Shown in pieces: positions 8,011 to 16,380 of a stretch of DNA of 64,000 nt. The position numbers and the translations under genes were made by a program. Within the stretch, counting starts at the first letter, position 1; the number at the start of each line of letters is the position of its first letter. Below the pieces are notes generated by a model. It saw nothing but the letters and a program-made list of their open reading frames with translations, had not been told where the DNA came from and searched no databases. The stretch is taken from positions 22,122 to 86,121 of the forward strand of contig NZ_SJOU01000011.1 in the NCBI RefSeq assembly GCF_012027725.1, read 5' to 3'. Origin of the DNA: Olsenella sp. SW781. GTDB taxonomy: Bacteria > Actinomycetota > Coriobacteriia > Coriobacteriales > Atopobiaceae.

Positions 8011-8841
8011 TTATTTCGCGCGATGGCGCCACATGTGGTCCACGGGACCGGAGCCGCGTCCCAAATCCAGACCGGAGGAAAGCGCGCCGGTGAGGTAGTC
8101 CTTCGCACGCGACACTGCCTCGGGCAGCGCGAGACCTTCCGCCAGGCCGCAGGCGATGGCGCTCGAGAGCGTGCAGCCCGTGCCATGGGTGTTCCCGGTC
8201 TCCACGCGCGGGGCGCGCAGCCACGTCACGCGCGGGACGCCCTCGTCATCGACGGCCGACTCCACCAGCGCGTCGTTGGCGTCCGCAACACCGTGCCCGC
8301 CCTTGACGAGCACGGCGCAGCCCAGGCGCTCGGCAAGCGCGAGCGCGGCCGTCTCCTGCTCGTCCTCGTTTCGCACCGGCTCGCCGAGCAGCGCCTCCGC
8401 CTCGGGGATGTTGGGCGTGACCACGCGCGCAAGCGGCAGCAGGCGCCCCACGAGCGCCCCCGCCGCGCCGTCGTCTATGAGGCGCGCGCCCGAGGTGGCC
8501 ACCATCACCGGGTCCACGACCACGTTCTCGGCGCCCCAGTGCCCGAGCCGCTCGGCTATGGTCTCGACGATCGCCGCGGAGGACACCATGCCCACCTTGA
8601 CCGCGGCGGGTGGGATGTCCTCGAAGACGGCGTCGATCTGCTCGGCCACCATCTGGGGCGTGGCCTCAATGACGTCGCACACGCCACAGGTGTTCTGCGC
8701 CGTGAGCGCGGTTATCGCGGTCTCGGCAAAGAGCCCGTGCGCGGAGATGGTCTTGATGTCCGCCTGGATGCCCGCGCCGCCGCTCGAGTCCGAGCCGGCA
8801 ATCGCGAGCACCGCGGGAACGCTCCAGCTCCTCGTGTCCAT
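8011..8841 (-). CDS. thiD: Hydroxymethylpyrimidine/phosphomethylpyrimidine kinase
   Basis: 276 residues. Phosphorylates HMP and HMP-P in the pyrimidine branch of thiamine synthesis. Ribokinase-fold landmarks: LAIAGSDSSGGAGIQADIKT, GLFAETAITALTAQNT, VKVGMVSS, VVDPVMVATSGARL, TPNIPEAEALLG, VLVKGGHG and the anion hole/catalytic block NTHGTGCTLSSAIAC. Start ATG at 8841 is eight bases past the thiE stop, so it is the last gene of the thiCMED operon. Confidence 0.93.
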   Translation of the reverse strand: MDTRSWSVPAVLAIAGSDSSGGAGIQADIKTISAHGLFAETAITALTAQNTCGVCDVIEATPQMVAEQIDAVFEDIPPAAVKVGMVSSAAIVETIAERLGHWGAENVVVDPVMVATSGARLIDDGAAGALVGRLLPLARVVTPNIPEAEALLGEPVRNEDEQETAALALAERLGCAVLVKGGHGVADANDALVESAVDDEGVPRVTWLRAPRVETGNTHGTGCTLSSAIACGLAEGLALPEAVSRAKDYLTGALSSGLDLGRGSGPVDHMWRHRAK

Positions 8842-8849
8842 GAGACCCC

Positions 8850-9536
8850 CTATCTCGACCCCACGGCAGCCTCGGCAAGGCGGCGCAGCTCGCGCGTCGC
8901 GGCCTCGATGTCCTCGGCGGCAAAGATCGCCGAGACCACCGCCGCCCCGTCGACGCCCGTCCCCGCGAGCGAGCCCATCGTGCGCGCGTTGATGCCGCCG
9001 ATGGCCGCCACCGGGATGTCCACGGCGGCGCAGATGCGCGCGAGCTCCTCGAAGGTCACGTCGACGGCGTCGGGCTTGGTGGGGGTCCCGTACATCGCCC
9101 CCACGCCCAGGTAGTCGGCACCGGCCGCCTGCGCGGCGAGCGCCTCCTCCACCGTCTGCGCCGAGACGCCCACGATCGCCTCGGGTCCCAGCACCGAGCG
9201 GGCCTCGGCACAGGCCGTGTCCGACTGGCCCACGTGAACGCCGTCCGCGCCGGAGCGGCGCGCGGCCTCCACGTCGTCGTCGATCACGAAGGGCACGCCC
9301 GCGGCGCGGCAGACGGGGATGATCTCCGCCGCCTCCGCCACGATCTCCTCCGTCGTGAGGTCCTTCTCGCGCAGCTGGACGAAGGTGGCGCCGCCGGCGA
9401 TGGCCTCCCTCACGCATCCGGCGAGCGTCCGACCGTCGAGCCAGGCCCTGTCCGTCACCGCATAGAGCAGCATGCCCCGGCGGATGGCCTCGGGCGAGAA
9501 GGACCCGCGGGCCGTCGGCACGCCCGCGCCGCTCAC
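8850..9536 (-). CDS. thiE: Thiamine-phosphate synthase
   Basis: 228 residues. Joins HMP-PP and thiazole phosphate to make thiamine phosphate. TIM-barrel landmarks: LLYAVTDRAWLDG, TFVQLREKDLTTEE, PFVIDDDVEAARRSGADGVH, VGQSDTACAEARSVLG, GVSAQTVEEALAAQAAGADY, GVGAMYGTPTKPD and VAAIGGINARTMG. The ATG overlaps the thiM stop by four bases (ATGA), a sign of translational coupling. Confidence 0.93.
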   Translation of the reverse strand: MSGAGVPTARGSFSPEAIRRGMLLYAVTDRAWLDGRTLAGCVREAIAGGATFVQLREKDLTTEEIVAEAAEIIPVCRAAGVPFVIDDDVEAARRSGADGVHVGQSDTACAEARSVLGPEAIVGVSAQTVEEALAAQAAGADYLGVGAMYGTPTKPDAVDVTFEELARICAAVDIPVAAIGGINARTMGSLAGTGVDGAAVVSAIFAAEDIEAATRELRRLAEAAVGSR

Positions 9537-10366
9537 AGCTCCTCCACGCGCGCGCCGGCCGCAAGCTGCTCGGCCGTAAGGTTGTAGGCCGCGTCGATGA
9601 GGTAGGTGCGGAAGCTCGCGTTGCCGTCGAGCGGCCCCATGCGACCCGCCGCGACCTCGCCCGCGAGGCCCCAGCCGGCGACGGCGGCCACGGTCGCCTC
9701 AAGCGCGCGGCCGGGGTTCGCCACCGCGTACGCGGCGACGATGGTGTCGAGCATGCAACCGGTCCCGGTGATCTTTCCCATCATGGGCACGCCGTTGCGG
9801 ATGGCGTAGGCGCGATCCGCCGAGGCCACCACGTCGATGGCGCCCGTGATGGCCACGACGCAGCCGAGCCGCCCGGCGAGCTCGCGCGCGAAGGCGGCGC
9901 TCGACGCGAGGTTCTTCTCGCCCACCGCGTCGTCCGGGTTCACGTCCACGCCGCGGGTCGCGGCGGCCGCCCCGGCAACGGTCTTGACCTCGCTCATGTT
10001 GCCGCGCACCACGGTGACGGGCAGCTCGTCGACAAGCGCGGCAGCCGTGTTGGTGCGAAGCGCGCTCGCGCCGGCGCCCACGGGGTCGAGCACAATCGGG
10101 TGGCCGAGCTCGCCGGCGATCCTGCCGGCGGCGCGCATGGTCCCGATGGTGCGGGCGTTGAGCGTGCCGATGTTCAGCACGAGGCCGCCGCAGATGCGGG
10201 TGATCTCCGGGGCGTCGTCGACGTCGTCGGCCATGATGGGGCTGCCCCCGCAGGCGAGAAGCGCGTTGGCGCAGTCGTTGACGGTGACGTAGTTGGTGAT
10301 GCAGTGCACGAGCGGCGTCGTGGAGCGGACGTTCTCGAGCGCGGTTCCGAGCAGGCTGCCATTCAT
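9533..10366 (-). CDS. thiM: Hydroxyethylthiazole kinase
   Basis: 277 residues. Salvages thiazole by phosphorylation. Landmarks: PLVHCITNYVTVNDCANALL, GGSPIMADD, VLNIGTLNARTIGTM, HPIVLDPVGAGASALRTNTA, VVRGNMSEVK, AITGAIDVVA and the catalytic MMGKITGTGCMLDTIVAAY. Located between thiC and thiE in one operon; presence of thiM with no thiazole-synthesis genes (thiG/thiH/thiS) in this window suggests reliance on thiazole salvage, at least locally. Confidence 0.93.
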   Translation of the reverse strand: MNGSLLGTALENVRSTTPLVHCITNYVTVNDCANALLACGGSPIMADDVDDAPEITRICGGLVLNIGTLNARTIGTMRAAGRIAGELGHPIVLDPVGAGASALRTNTAAALVDELPVTVVRGNMSEVKTVAGAAAATRGVDVNPDDAVGEKNLASSAAFARELAGRLGCVVAITGAIDVVASADRAYAIRNGVPMMGKITGTGCMLDTIVAAYAVANPGRALEATVAAVAGWGLAGEVAAGRMGPLDGNASFRTYLIDAAYNLTAEQLAAGARVEEL

Positions 10367-10393
10367 TGCGGAGTCCTTTCGCGAGGTTGCTGG

Positions 10394-11755
10394 CTACTGT
10401 GCGTCGAGGTCGATCGTGGTGCCCTCGAAGACCTTGTTCACCGTGCGGACGGCGCACATCTTGCCGCACATGGTGCAGGTCCCCTCCGTCGAGGCGGGCG
10501 AGGCCTCGTGGCGCGCACGGGCCGTGTCCGGGTCGAGCGCGTAGTCCCACATCTCGCCCCAGGCCAGGCGCCGCCGGGCGTCGCCCATGCGGTCGTCCGC
10601 CTCGCGCGCGCCGGGCACGCCCTTGGCGATGTCCGCCGCGTGCGCGGCGATCCTGGTGGCGATAAGGCCGTCGAGCACGTCCTTTGCGTCGGGCAGGCAG
10701 AGGTGCTCGGCCGGCGTCACGTAGCAGAGGAAGTCCGCCCCGGCGCTCGCCGAGATGGCGCCGCCGATGGCCGCCGTGATGTGGTCGTAGCCCACGCCCA
10801 CGTCCGTCACGAGCGGGCCGAGCACGTAGTACGGCGCACCGTGGCAGAGGCGCTTCTCCATCGTCACGTTGGCGGCGATCTCGTTGATGGCCATGTGGCC
10901 CGGGCCCTCGATCATGACCTGCACGCCCGCGTCCCAGGCGCGCCTCGTGAGCTTGCCGAGCTCGATCATCTCTGCGGTCTCGGCGGCGTCGTTGGCGTCG
11001 AAGAGGCAGCCCGGGCGGCACGAGTCGCCCAGCGAGATGGTCACGTCGTACTCATGGCAGATCTCGAGCACCTCGTCGTAGTGCTCGTAGAAGGGGTTCT
11101 CGTTGCCCGTGACCTCCATCCAGCCAAACAGCAGCGACCCGCCGCGGCTGACGATGTTCATGAGGCGCCCGGTCTCCTTGAAGGTCTCGATCACGCGACG
11201 GTTGATGCCGCAGTGGATGGTGAGGAAGTCCACGCCGTCCTCCGCGTGGGCGCGCACCGTGGCGAGGAGGTCCTCGGCGGTGAGCTCCACGAGCGGCTTC
11301 TCCATGTAGCCGATGGCGTCGTACATGGGGACGGTGCCCACCATGAGCGGCGTGCGCTCCACGAGCTGCTGGCGGAAGAAGCGGGTCTTGCCGGAGTTGG
11401 AGAGGTCCATGATGGCGTCCGCGCCGTACTTCTCGGCCGTGCCGACCTTCTCCCACTCCATGCCGGCGTCCGCCACGTCCCCGGAGATGCCGAGGTTGAC
11501 GTTGACCTTGGTGGAGAGGCCCGCGCCCACGCCGCGCGGCACGAGGCCCTTCTCGAGATGGCAAACGTTGGCCGGGATGGCGATGTGCCCCGCCGCCACG
11601 CCCGCGCGGATGAACTCCGGGTCTCGGCGCTCCGCCTCCGCCACGGCTCGCATCTCGGGCGTGATCTGCCCGGCGAGGGCATAGTCGAGCTGCGTGACGA
11701 GGTTCTTCTCGCCGCGCGGTGCCTGTCCGCCCAATTTCTCTACAGCTGTGCTCAT
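10394..11755 (-). CDS. thiC: Phosphomethylpyrimidine synthase ThiC
   Basis: 453 residues from the ATG at 11755 (GGAGGGAG eight bases upstream); a longer frame from 11779 lies inside the riboswitch and is unlikely. Radical-SAM enzyme converting AIR to HMP-P. Landmarks: IHCGINRRVIETF, SRGGSLLFGWM, SLGDSCRPGCLFDAND, QVMIEGPGHMAINEIAANVT, YYVLGPLVTDVGVGYDHITA and the C-terminal [4Fe-4S] motif TCTMCGKMCAVR (CxxCxxxxC). The stretch PRGEKNLV near residue 13 contains the GCGAGAAGAAC oligonucleotide discussed in the findings. Confidence 0.95.
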   Translation of the reverse strand: MSTAVEKLGGQAPRGEKNLVTQLDYALAGQITPEMRAVAEAERRDPEFIRAGVAAGHIAIPANVCHLEKGLVPRGVGAGLSTKVNVNLGISGDVADAGMEWEKVGTAEKYGADAIMDLSNSGKTRFFRQQLVERTPLMVGTVPMYDAIGYMEKPLVELTAEDLLATVRAHAEDGVDFLTIHCGINRRVIETFKETGRLMNIVSRGGSLLFGWMEVTGNENPFYEHYDEVLEICHEYDVTISLGDSCRPGCLFDANDAAETAEMIELGKLTRRAWDAGVQVMIEGPGHMAINEIAANVTMEKRLCHGAPYYVLGPLVTDVGVGYDHITAAIGGAISASAGADFLCYVTPAEHLCLPDAKDVLDGLIATRIAAHAADIAKGVPGAREADDRMGDARRRLAWGEMWDYALDPDTARARHEASPASTEGTCTMCGKMCAVRTVNKVFEGTTIDLDAQ

Positions 11756-11762
11756 GCGCAAG

Positions 11763-11852
11763 ACTCCCTCCGTTGGCATTACCCATGTCAGGTTCCTCGG
11801 GTCGGGGCGGGCGCGCCCCCTCTCAGCCTGCCGTCCTGCAAGCTCCCCGCGC
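11763..11852 (-). ncRNA. TPP riboswitch (THI element)
   Basis: Read on the minus strand the leader contains the conserved blocks in order: CGGGGAGC, GGCTGAGAGG, a variable GC-rich P3 stem, GACCCGAGGAACCTGACATG and GGGTAATGCCAACGGAGGGAG. CUGAGA and the GAACCUGA..UGGGUAAUGCCA segment are the pyrimidine- and pyrophosphate-binding parts of the TPP aptamer. The aptamer ends next to the thiC ribosome site (GGAGGGAG overlaps P1), so binding of thiamine pyrophosphate probably hides the Shine-Dalgarno. Confidence 0.95.
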
Positions 11853-11884
11853 TATGCGGTTGTCCCGGCGGAGCGAAGTCCGCC

Positions 11885-11925
11885 TGTGGCAAGTATAGCG
11901 CTCCCCCAGGGCTTGTGTTCGCTCG
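11885..11925 (-). promoter_or_regulatory. Probable promoter of the thi operon
   Basis: A good -10 hexamer TATACT lies at 11892-11897 on the minus strand, about 40 bases upstream of the riboswitch. The -35 is weak (CACAAG-like). It is nearly back-to-back with the GntR promoter at 11985. Confidence 0.4.
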
Positions 11926-11984
11926 GACAAAAGGCGGCCGTAGCGGGGCAAACGGCATGCCGAGAAAAACTTTGCCCTTCTCGC

Positions 11985-12031
11985 TTGCACTGTGTATAGG
12001 TGTGTATATACTGTACTTACCGGGTATACAC
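11985..12031 (+). promoter_or_regulatory. GntR-gene promoter with operator-like inverted repeat
   Basis: TTGCAC (11985-11990) and TATACT (12007-12012) are spaced 16 bp, a near-consensus sigma-70 promoter. GTGTATA at 11992-11998 and TATACAC at 12025-12031 form an inverted repeat straddling the -10 and start region. YtrA-type GntR regulators commonly repress their own operon through such palindromes. Confidence 0.7.
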
Positions 12032-12081
12032 GGTTGGCCCGCAGGAGACGTCCTGGCGGGCCGGCACGGAAGGACGACGAC

Positions 12082-12450
12082 TTGGACATCATCATCTCAA
12101 CCTCGAGCGGCAGGCCCATCTACGAGCAGATCACCGACCAGATCAAGTCGGCGATCGTGACGGGCCAGCTCGCGGAGGGCGAGCAGCTCCCCTCGATCCG
12201 CGCCCTCGCCAACAGCCTGCGCGTGAGCGCCATCACCACCAAGCGCGCCTACGCGGACCTGGAGGCGGCGGGGCTCATCGAGACGGTGCAGGGCAAGGGC
12301 ACCTACGTCGCCGGCGGAAACGCCGAGCTCATCCGCGAGGAGCAGATGAGGGAGGTCGAGGGGCTTCTCGCCAAGGCCGTGGAGCGCGGCCGCGGCGTCG
12401 GCCTCACCGACGACGAGCTGTCCGAGATGTTCGCCCTGGTACTGGAGTGA
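12082..12450 (+). CDS. GntR-family regulator, YtrA type
   Basis: 122 residues from a TTG start at 12082, chosen because GGAAGGA precedes it and the family begins near DIIISTSSGRPIYEQITDQI. Winged HTH: LAEGEQLPSIRALANSLRVS, ITTKRAYADLEAAGLIETVQ and GKGTYV. The short C-terminal tail (no sugar/acyl-binding domain) is that of the YtrA subfamily, which represses adjacent ABC exporters. It is followed by such an ATPase/permease pair. Confidence 0.88.
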   Translation: MDIIISTSSGRPIYEQITDQIKSAIVTGQLAEGEQLPSIRALANSLRVSAITTKRAYADLEAAGLIETVQGKGTYVAGGNAELIREEQMREVEGLLAKAVERGRGVGLTDDELSEMFALVLE

Positions 12451-12453
12451 CGG

Positions 12454-12502
12454 AAAAGGGGACGGGTTATTTCTCTCAGAAAGAAAAAACACGTCCCCTT
12501 TT
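12454..12502. repeat. GGGAC-core hairpin between gntR and ABC gene
   Basis: AAAAGGGGACG (12454-12464) pairs with CGTCCCCTTTT (12492-12502) across a 27-base A/T-rich loop. It belongs to the GGGAC palindrome family and sits inside the operon just upstream of the ATPase ribosome site. Confidence 0.6.
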
Positions 12503-12518
12503 ACAGAAAGGACATCGC

Positions 12519-13409
12519 ATGAGCGGCAGTCTCATCGAGGCCCGCGGGCTCACCAAGCACTACAGCGCCTTCTCGCTCGAGGGCGTGGACCTCACCGTGA
12601 ACGAGGGCGAGGTCGTAGGCTTCATCGGCCAGAACGGCGCCGGCAAGTCCACCACCATCAAGGCCCTTCTCGGCCTCTTCCCCACCGACGGCGGCACCTC
12701 GAGCGTGCTCGGCGTATCCAGCGACGAGCTCTCCCGACCGTCCGGCGCGGCGGTGAAGGAGCAGGTCGGCGTCGTCTTCGACGCGATCTCGCTCCCGGAG
12801 CACCTCAAGGTCGCGGACGTGGGGCGCATCTACGAGCGCACCTACGCCACCTGGGACGCTCATCGCTTCGAGCGCCTGGCCGCGCAGTTTGGCCTAGACG
12901 CCAAGAAGACGGTGAAGGAGCTCTCGCGCGGCATGGGTATGAAGCTCTCCCTGGCCTGCGCGCTCGCGCACGACGCGCGCCTGCTCATCCTCGACGAGGC
13001 CACGGCCGGCCTTGACCCGATGGCGCGCGACGAGGTGCTCGACCTGCTGCGCGACTTCGTGGCCGAGCCCGGCCGCGCGATCCTCATGAGCAGCCACATC
13101 ACGAGCGACCTCGAGCGCATCGCCGACCGCATCGTGTGCATCGACGCCGGGCGCATCGTCTTTGATCTGCCCAAGGACGTCATCACCGACGAGATGGGCG
13201 TCGCGCGCTGCCGCGTGGCGGACCTCGAGAGGATCGCGGACTCGGGCGTCGTCCCGGACGCCGAGCTGCGCTACCTGCGCCACGACTACGGCATCGACGT
13301 GCTCGTCCCCGACCGCTTTGCCTTTGCGGAGAGCTTCCCGGAGATTCCGGTAGACCGCATGACCATAGACGACTACATGACCCTCACCCTGAAGGGCGGT
13401 GTCCGATAA
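12519..13409 (+). CDS. ABC transporter ATP-binding protein
   Basis: 296 residues. Walker A GFIGQNGAGKSTTIKALL, Q-loop around EQVGVVFDAISLPEH, signature ELSRGMGMKLSLACAL (LSRGM instead of LSGGQ, common in YtrB/BcrA relatives), Walker B RLLILDEATAGLDP and H-loop ILMSSHITSD. AAAGGAC ribosome site. Stop overlaps the ATG of the permease (TAATG). With the YtrA-type regulator this forms a typical small-molecule or antibiotic exporter operon; substrate unknown. Confidence 0.88.
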   Translation: MSGSLIEARGLTKHYSAFSLEGVDLTVNEGEVVGFIGQNGAGKSTTIKALLGLFPTDGGTSSVLGVSSDELSRPSGAAVKEQVGVVFDAISLPEHLKVADVGRIYERTYATWDAHRFERLAAQFGLDAKKTVKELSRGMGMKLSLACALAHDARLLILDEATAGLDPMARDEVLDLLRDFVAEPGRAILMSSHITSDLERIADRIVCIDAGRIVFDLPKDVITDEMGVARCRVADLERIADSGVVPDAELRYLRHDYGIDVLVPDRFAFAESFPEIPVDRMTIDDYMTLTLKGGVR

Positions 13410-14134
13410 TGAAGCGCGCGTTCCTCCTTGAGATGACGATCTTTCGCGACTACGCACGGCAGCTCGTGGGACTGGGGCTTCTCGTGAGCCTGTGCATCGG
13501 GCTCGGCATGCAGACGCCGCTCGCGATGCCGGCAACCCTCACCTGCATGTTCTTCATGATGAGCGCGATGGGTCTCGCCGCCTACGACCAGCTCAACCAC
13601 TGGGAGCTCTTCCGGCTCACGCTGCCGCTCTCCCGGCGCGACGTCGTGCTCGGCCGCTACGCCGCCATCGTGGCGTTTGGCCTGCTCGGCATGGTCGTGG
13701 GGCTCGTGGCAGCACTCGCGGCGACGCTCGTCGTCTCGGCGGTCGGCGTGCCCGGCGAGGTCGGCGAGGCCTTCGCGTTCGATCCGGACATGCTCGGCGT
13801 CATGGCCGTCGTCACCTGCTTCACCCTGCTCATCGGCTCTGTGGTGGCGAGCGTCGTGACGCCGCTCTACTTCCGCCTAGGCCAGACCCGCGCCACGCAG
13901 ATCCTGCCCACGGTGATCGTGCTGCTCTTCGTGGTACCCGTGGTCATTCTCGGCAACAGCGGCATGCTCGACGGCGGCATCCCGGGCATGGAGCTCGTCT
14001 CCTCTGCGCTCGAGGCGCTCGACACGCCGAGCGGCATGGCCGTGGGCTGCGTGATTCTCGTGGCCCTGTCGGCCGTGGCGCTGGCGATCTCCGCCGCCGT
14101 CTCCCTCAAGCTCTACGAACGGCGCGAGCTGTAA
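13409..14134 (+). CDS. ABC-2 type transporter permease
   Basis: 241 residues with six hydrophobic segments (about 16-40, 45-60, 85-110, 130-155, 165-185, 210-232). The motif MSAMGLAAYDQLNHWELFRL, then TLPLSRRDVVLGRYAAI, is characteristic of ABC-2 permeases of the YtrC/ABC2_membrane_2 kind. Translationally coupled to the upstream ATPase. The stop is followed one base later by a 101-bp palindrome that probably ends the transcript. Confidence 0.85.
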   Translation: MKRAFLLEMTIFRDYARQLVGLGLLVSLCIGLGMQTPLAMPATLTCMFFMMSAMGLAAYDQLNHWELFRLTLPLSRRDVVLGRYAAIVAFGLLGMVVGLVAALAATLVVSAVGVPGEVGEAFAFDPDMLGVMAVVTCFTLLIGSVVASVVTPLYFRLGQTRATQILPTVIVLLFVVPVVILGNSGMLDGGIPGMELVSSALEALDTPSGMAVGCVILVALSAVALAISAAVSLKLYERREL

Positions 14135-14135
14135 C

Positions 14136-14236
14136 GGGTCGCCTAAAAGGGGACGGGTGCATTTCTGGCAAGTTTTCTGAAAAGGGCATTTTCAGAAAAC
14201 TTGCCAGAAATGCACCCGTCCCCTTTTAGGCGACCC
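14136..14236. repeat. Giant GGGAC-family palindrome A (101 bp)
   Basis: Two 48-base arms with a 5-base loop (GGGCA) form a near-perfect hairpin: GGGTCGCCTAAAAGGGGACG at the left end and its complement at the right, with ATTTCTGGCAAGTTTTCTGA in the inner arm. The inner part is almost identical to the palindrome at 15461-15589. It follows the permease stop directly and can act as a terminator. Confidence 0.9.
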
Positions 14237-14343
14237 GCCCCCTTTTTACGGGCTTCGTAAGGGTCTTGATGGCTGCCCGTTAGGCGATGGGCGGGGACGT
14301 AAACTGGGGGCATCGCAGGCCAGTAAGAAAGGAGCCGGACCGC

Positions 14344-15465
14344 ATGCCCTCCTCCTTTGCCCAGCTCATCGCCGCATGGGGCATTCCCGTGGGATACATC
14401 GTCATGTGCATCATCGCGAACCGCGTTAACGCAATGCGGGCAGAGCGCGTCCCCGACGACCTCGCGCCAACGTCCACGGTGCCCGACATCCACCCCGCCC
14501 TTCTCGGTGCGCTTCGATACCGCCGGGAGGGGGACGTCAGGCGCGGGATGAATGCCTGCAGGGTCGCGCTTGCGACCCTCGTCTGCCTGATGGGCAGAGG
14601 GCACGTCACGCTTGAGGAGCGTCAGGGGGCGAACGAGGAGGATGCGACGGGCGAGCAGGACGGCCCGATCTCCACGGGGAGGCGGCGCGGTCAGAAGCGC
14701 AAGCGATACTCAACCGACCAGCGGACCCTCGACTTCGGCTCCGGCCTCTGGATCGAGGTCCGCGCGAAGGACCTCGGCCGCTACGACCGCGAGGCGGTCG
14801 ACCTCTTGATGCCCGAGGGCGCCCGCGAGGCCAGCGTCGCCGAGCTGTGCGGGAGAATCGGCTCCGGGGACACCTACCGTCCGCTCGAGAGGTTCCTCGG
14901 GCAGTACTCCAACGACCTGCTTGGCGCTGGCCTTGCGCGCAGCACGAGCGTGCTCTCCCAGCTCCTGTTCAGCGGCCCCGTCTCCGTACTCGCGTGCTTC
15001 TGGTGCCTGCTTGGGCCAGCGATGGCGAACATGGAGCCGGGGCCCGTGTTCGCCCCCGTCGCCTGCGTCCTCATGATTGCCATCATGATCTGCCGCGGCG
15101 CCCTCGTGGACCTCGGGCCCCGGCTCACGCCGGCCGGAGCCAGGATTCTCGGCCAGGCGAACGCCAACGTGCGCTGGGCGGAGGGCGTGTGTTGCGGGGA
15201 CATCGACCCAGGCCAGGACCTCACGCCCGAGAACGTCACAAGGCTCCTCTCCGTCCTTCTCGCCACGGGCAACGTCGAGGATGCCTCCGACCTCGCAGAC
15301 CTCCTCGCTCGCGAGGGATATGCGGACGACCCCGACGCAGCCGGTGCGCCGTCGGCGGTGAGGCTCTGCGCGCGCCGCACCTACATGGACGTTGATCCGT
15401 CATCGAGGTGGCACAAGCGCTCCCCCGCGTGGCTTCTTGTGCACAAGGCCGAGGAGCCCTCGTAA
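14344..15465 (+). CDS. Membrane protein with DUF2207-like segment
   Basis: 373 residues from ATG 14344 (AAAGGAG seven bases upstream; an upstream ATG at 14287 lacks one). One N-terminal membrane helix (IAAWGIPVGYIVMCIIANRV), a soluble part containing HPALLGALRYRREGDVRRGM, an acidic/basic linker around residues 100-125, a second soluble stretch and two helices at about 215-260, then a soluble tail. 'HPALLGAL' and the following domain are reminiscent of the C-terminal part of DUF2207 membrane proteins, but similarity is limited. It is flanked on both sides by near-identical giant palindromes. Function unknown. Confidence 0.6.
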   Translation: MPSSFAQLIAAWGIPVGYIVMCIIANRVNAMRAERVPDDLAPTSTVPDIHPALLGALRYRREGDVRRGMNACRVALATLVCLMGRGHVTLEERQGANEEDATGEQDGPISTGRRRGQKRKRYSTDQRTLDFGSGLWIEVRAKDLGRYDREAVDLLMPEGAREASVAELCGRIGSGDTYRPLERFLGQYSNDLLGAGLARSTSVLSQLLFSGPVSVLACFWCLLGPAMANMEPGPVFAPVACVLMIAIMICRGALVDLGPRLTPAGARILGQANANVRWAEGVCCGDIDPGQDLTPENVTRLLSVLLATGNVEDASDLADLLAREGYADDPDAAGAPSAVRLCARRTYMDVDPSSRWHKRSPAWLLVHKAEEPS

Positions 15466-15589
15466 AAAGGGGGCGGGTTGCCTAAAAGGGGACGGGTGCA
15501 TTTCTGGCAAGTTTTCTGAAAAGGGCATTCTCAGAAAACTTGCCAGAAATGCACCCGTCCCCTTTTAGGCAACCCGCCCCCTTTTTACG
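15461..15589. repeat. Giant GGGAC-family palindrome B (129 bp), bidirectional terminator
   Basis: The hairpin begins CGTAAAAAGGGGGCGGGTTG and ends with its complement, enclosing the same inner arm as palindrome A (one loop base differs: ATTC for ATTT). It holds the stop codon of the plus-strand membrane protein (15463-15465) at its left edge and the stop of the minus-strand DUF364 gene (15565-15567) in its right arm. Runs of T at both exits fit a bidirectional intrinsic terminator. Confidence 0.9.
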
Positions 15590-16347
15590 AGCACGTGCTC
15601 GAGGGCGCCGGAGCCGTGGAGCGGGGCACCGCAGCTCACGACCTCGCGGGCCAGCGCGGCGTCGGCGACCACGCTGCCGGCGATGAGGTCCGCGCCCGCG
15701 TCCAGTACCGGCGCGCAGATCGCGGCCGACGGGCCCACCACGCAGGTGAGCGCGCCGCGCGAAAGCTCCAGCAGCCGCGGCATGGTCTTGTTGGCGAGCG
15801 TCATGCCCGTCATGATGGCGAGGTCCGCGCCCGGCAGCAGGTACTCGCAGGCGGTGTCGGGCAGGTCCGTGTCCGCGCGGGCGGCGCGCTCCAGCACGGC
15901 AACCTCCGCGTGCTCCGCGATGGCCGCGAGATGCGGAAAGTGACCGACCACCACCGCGCGGGGCCGCGAGCCGTCGTTCTTCTCGGCCGCCATGCGCGCG
16001 GCAACCGGGGCCAGGAACACGAACGGATCCACGCTCTCCGCGCCCTCTACCAGGTCCAGCGCACCCAGCCGCTCGCGTTGGTTGTGCCAGGCGTTGAGCG
16101 CTGCCACGCCCACCGACGCCACCTCGAAGTCCCACGACTTCGCGCACTCCGCGAGCTCGCGCAGGGGACGGCCCGCCCAGCCGCGCTCCATGCGCAGGCG
16201 CGCGCCGCCGCGATGGAGCGCGGCCACGCCCGTCCCGCACTCGGCCTCGACGAGGCAGTGGTGGGCGCCCATGACCACGTGTCGCACAAGCGCGCCCTCG
16301 GGAACCTGGGCGATCATTCGGTCGTAGAGCGACCACGCTTCTGTCAT
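15565..16347 (-). CDS. DUF364 (putative heavy-metal chelatase) protein
   Basis: 260 residues. N-terminal DUF4213-like domain (about 1-105) then a Rossmann-like DUF364 domain with VVVGHFPHLAAIAEHAEVAV, LPGADLAIMTGMTLANKTMP, VVGPSAAICAPV and AGADLIAGSVVADA. Members are found next to metal-uptake ABC genes and are thought to handle heavy or oxyanion metals, though biochemical proof is thin. GGAGG ribosome site. The last residues (VLVKRGRVA) and the stop codon come from palindrome B. Divergent from the NTPase gene at 16381. Confidence 0.75.
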   Translation of the reverse strand: MTEAWSLYDRMIAQVPEGALVRHVVMGAHHCLVEAECGTGVAALHRGGARLRMERGWAGRPLRELAECAKSWDFEVASVGVAALNAWHNQRERLGALDLVEGAESVDPFVFLAPVAARMAAEKNDGSRPRAVVVGHFPHLAAIAEHAEVAVLERAARADTDLPDTACEYLLPGADLAIMTGMTLANKTMPRLLELSRGALTCVVGPSAAICAPVLDAGADLIAGSVVADAALAREVVSCGAPLHGSGALEHVLVKRGRVA

Positions 16348-16380
16348 TATTTCCTCCAAGGCACAGATGGGGGGGGCGGC

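Noticed and set aside
12000..13409. 469-residue frame beginning before the GntR gene
   Set aside because: Only its C-terminal 296 residues (from 12519) are the ABC ATPase; the upstream part overlaps gntR in another frame.
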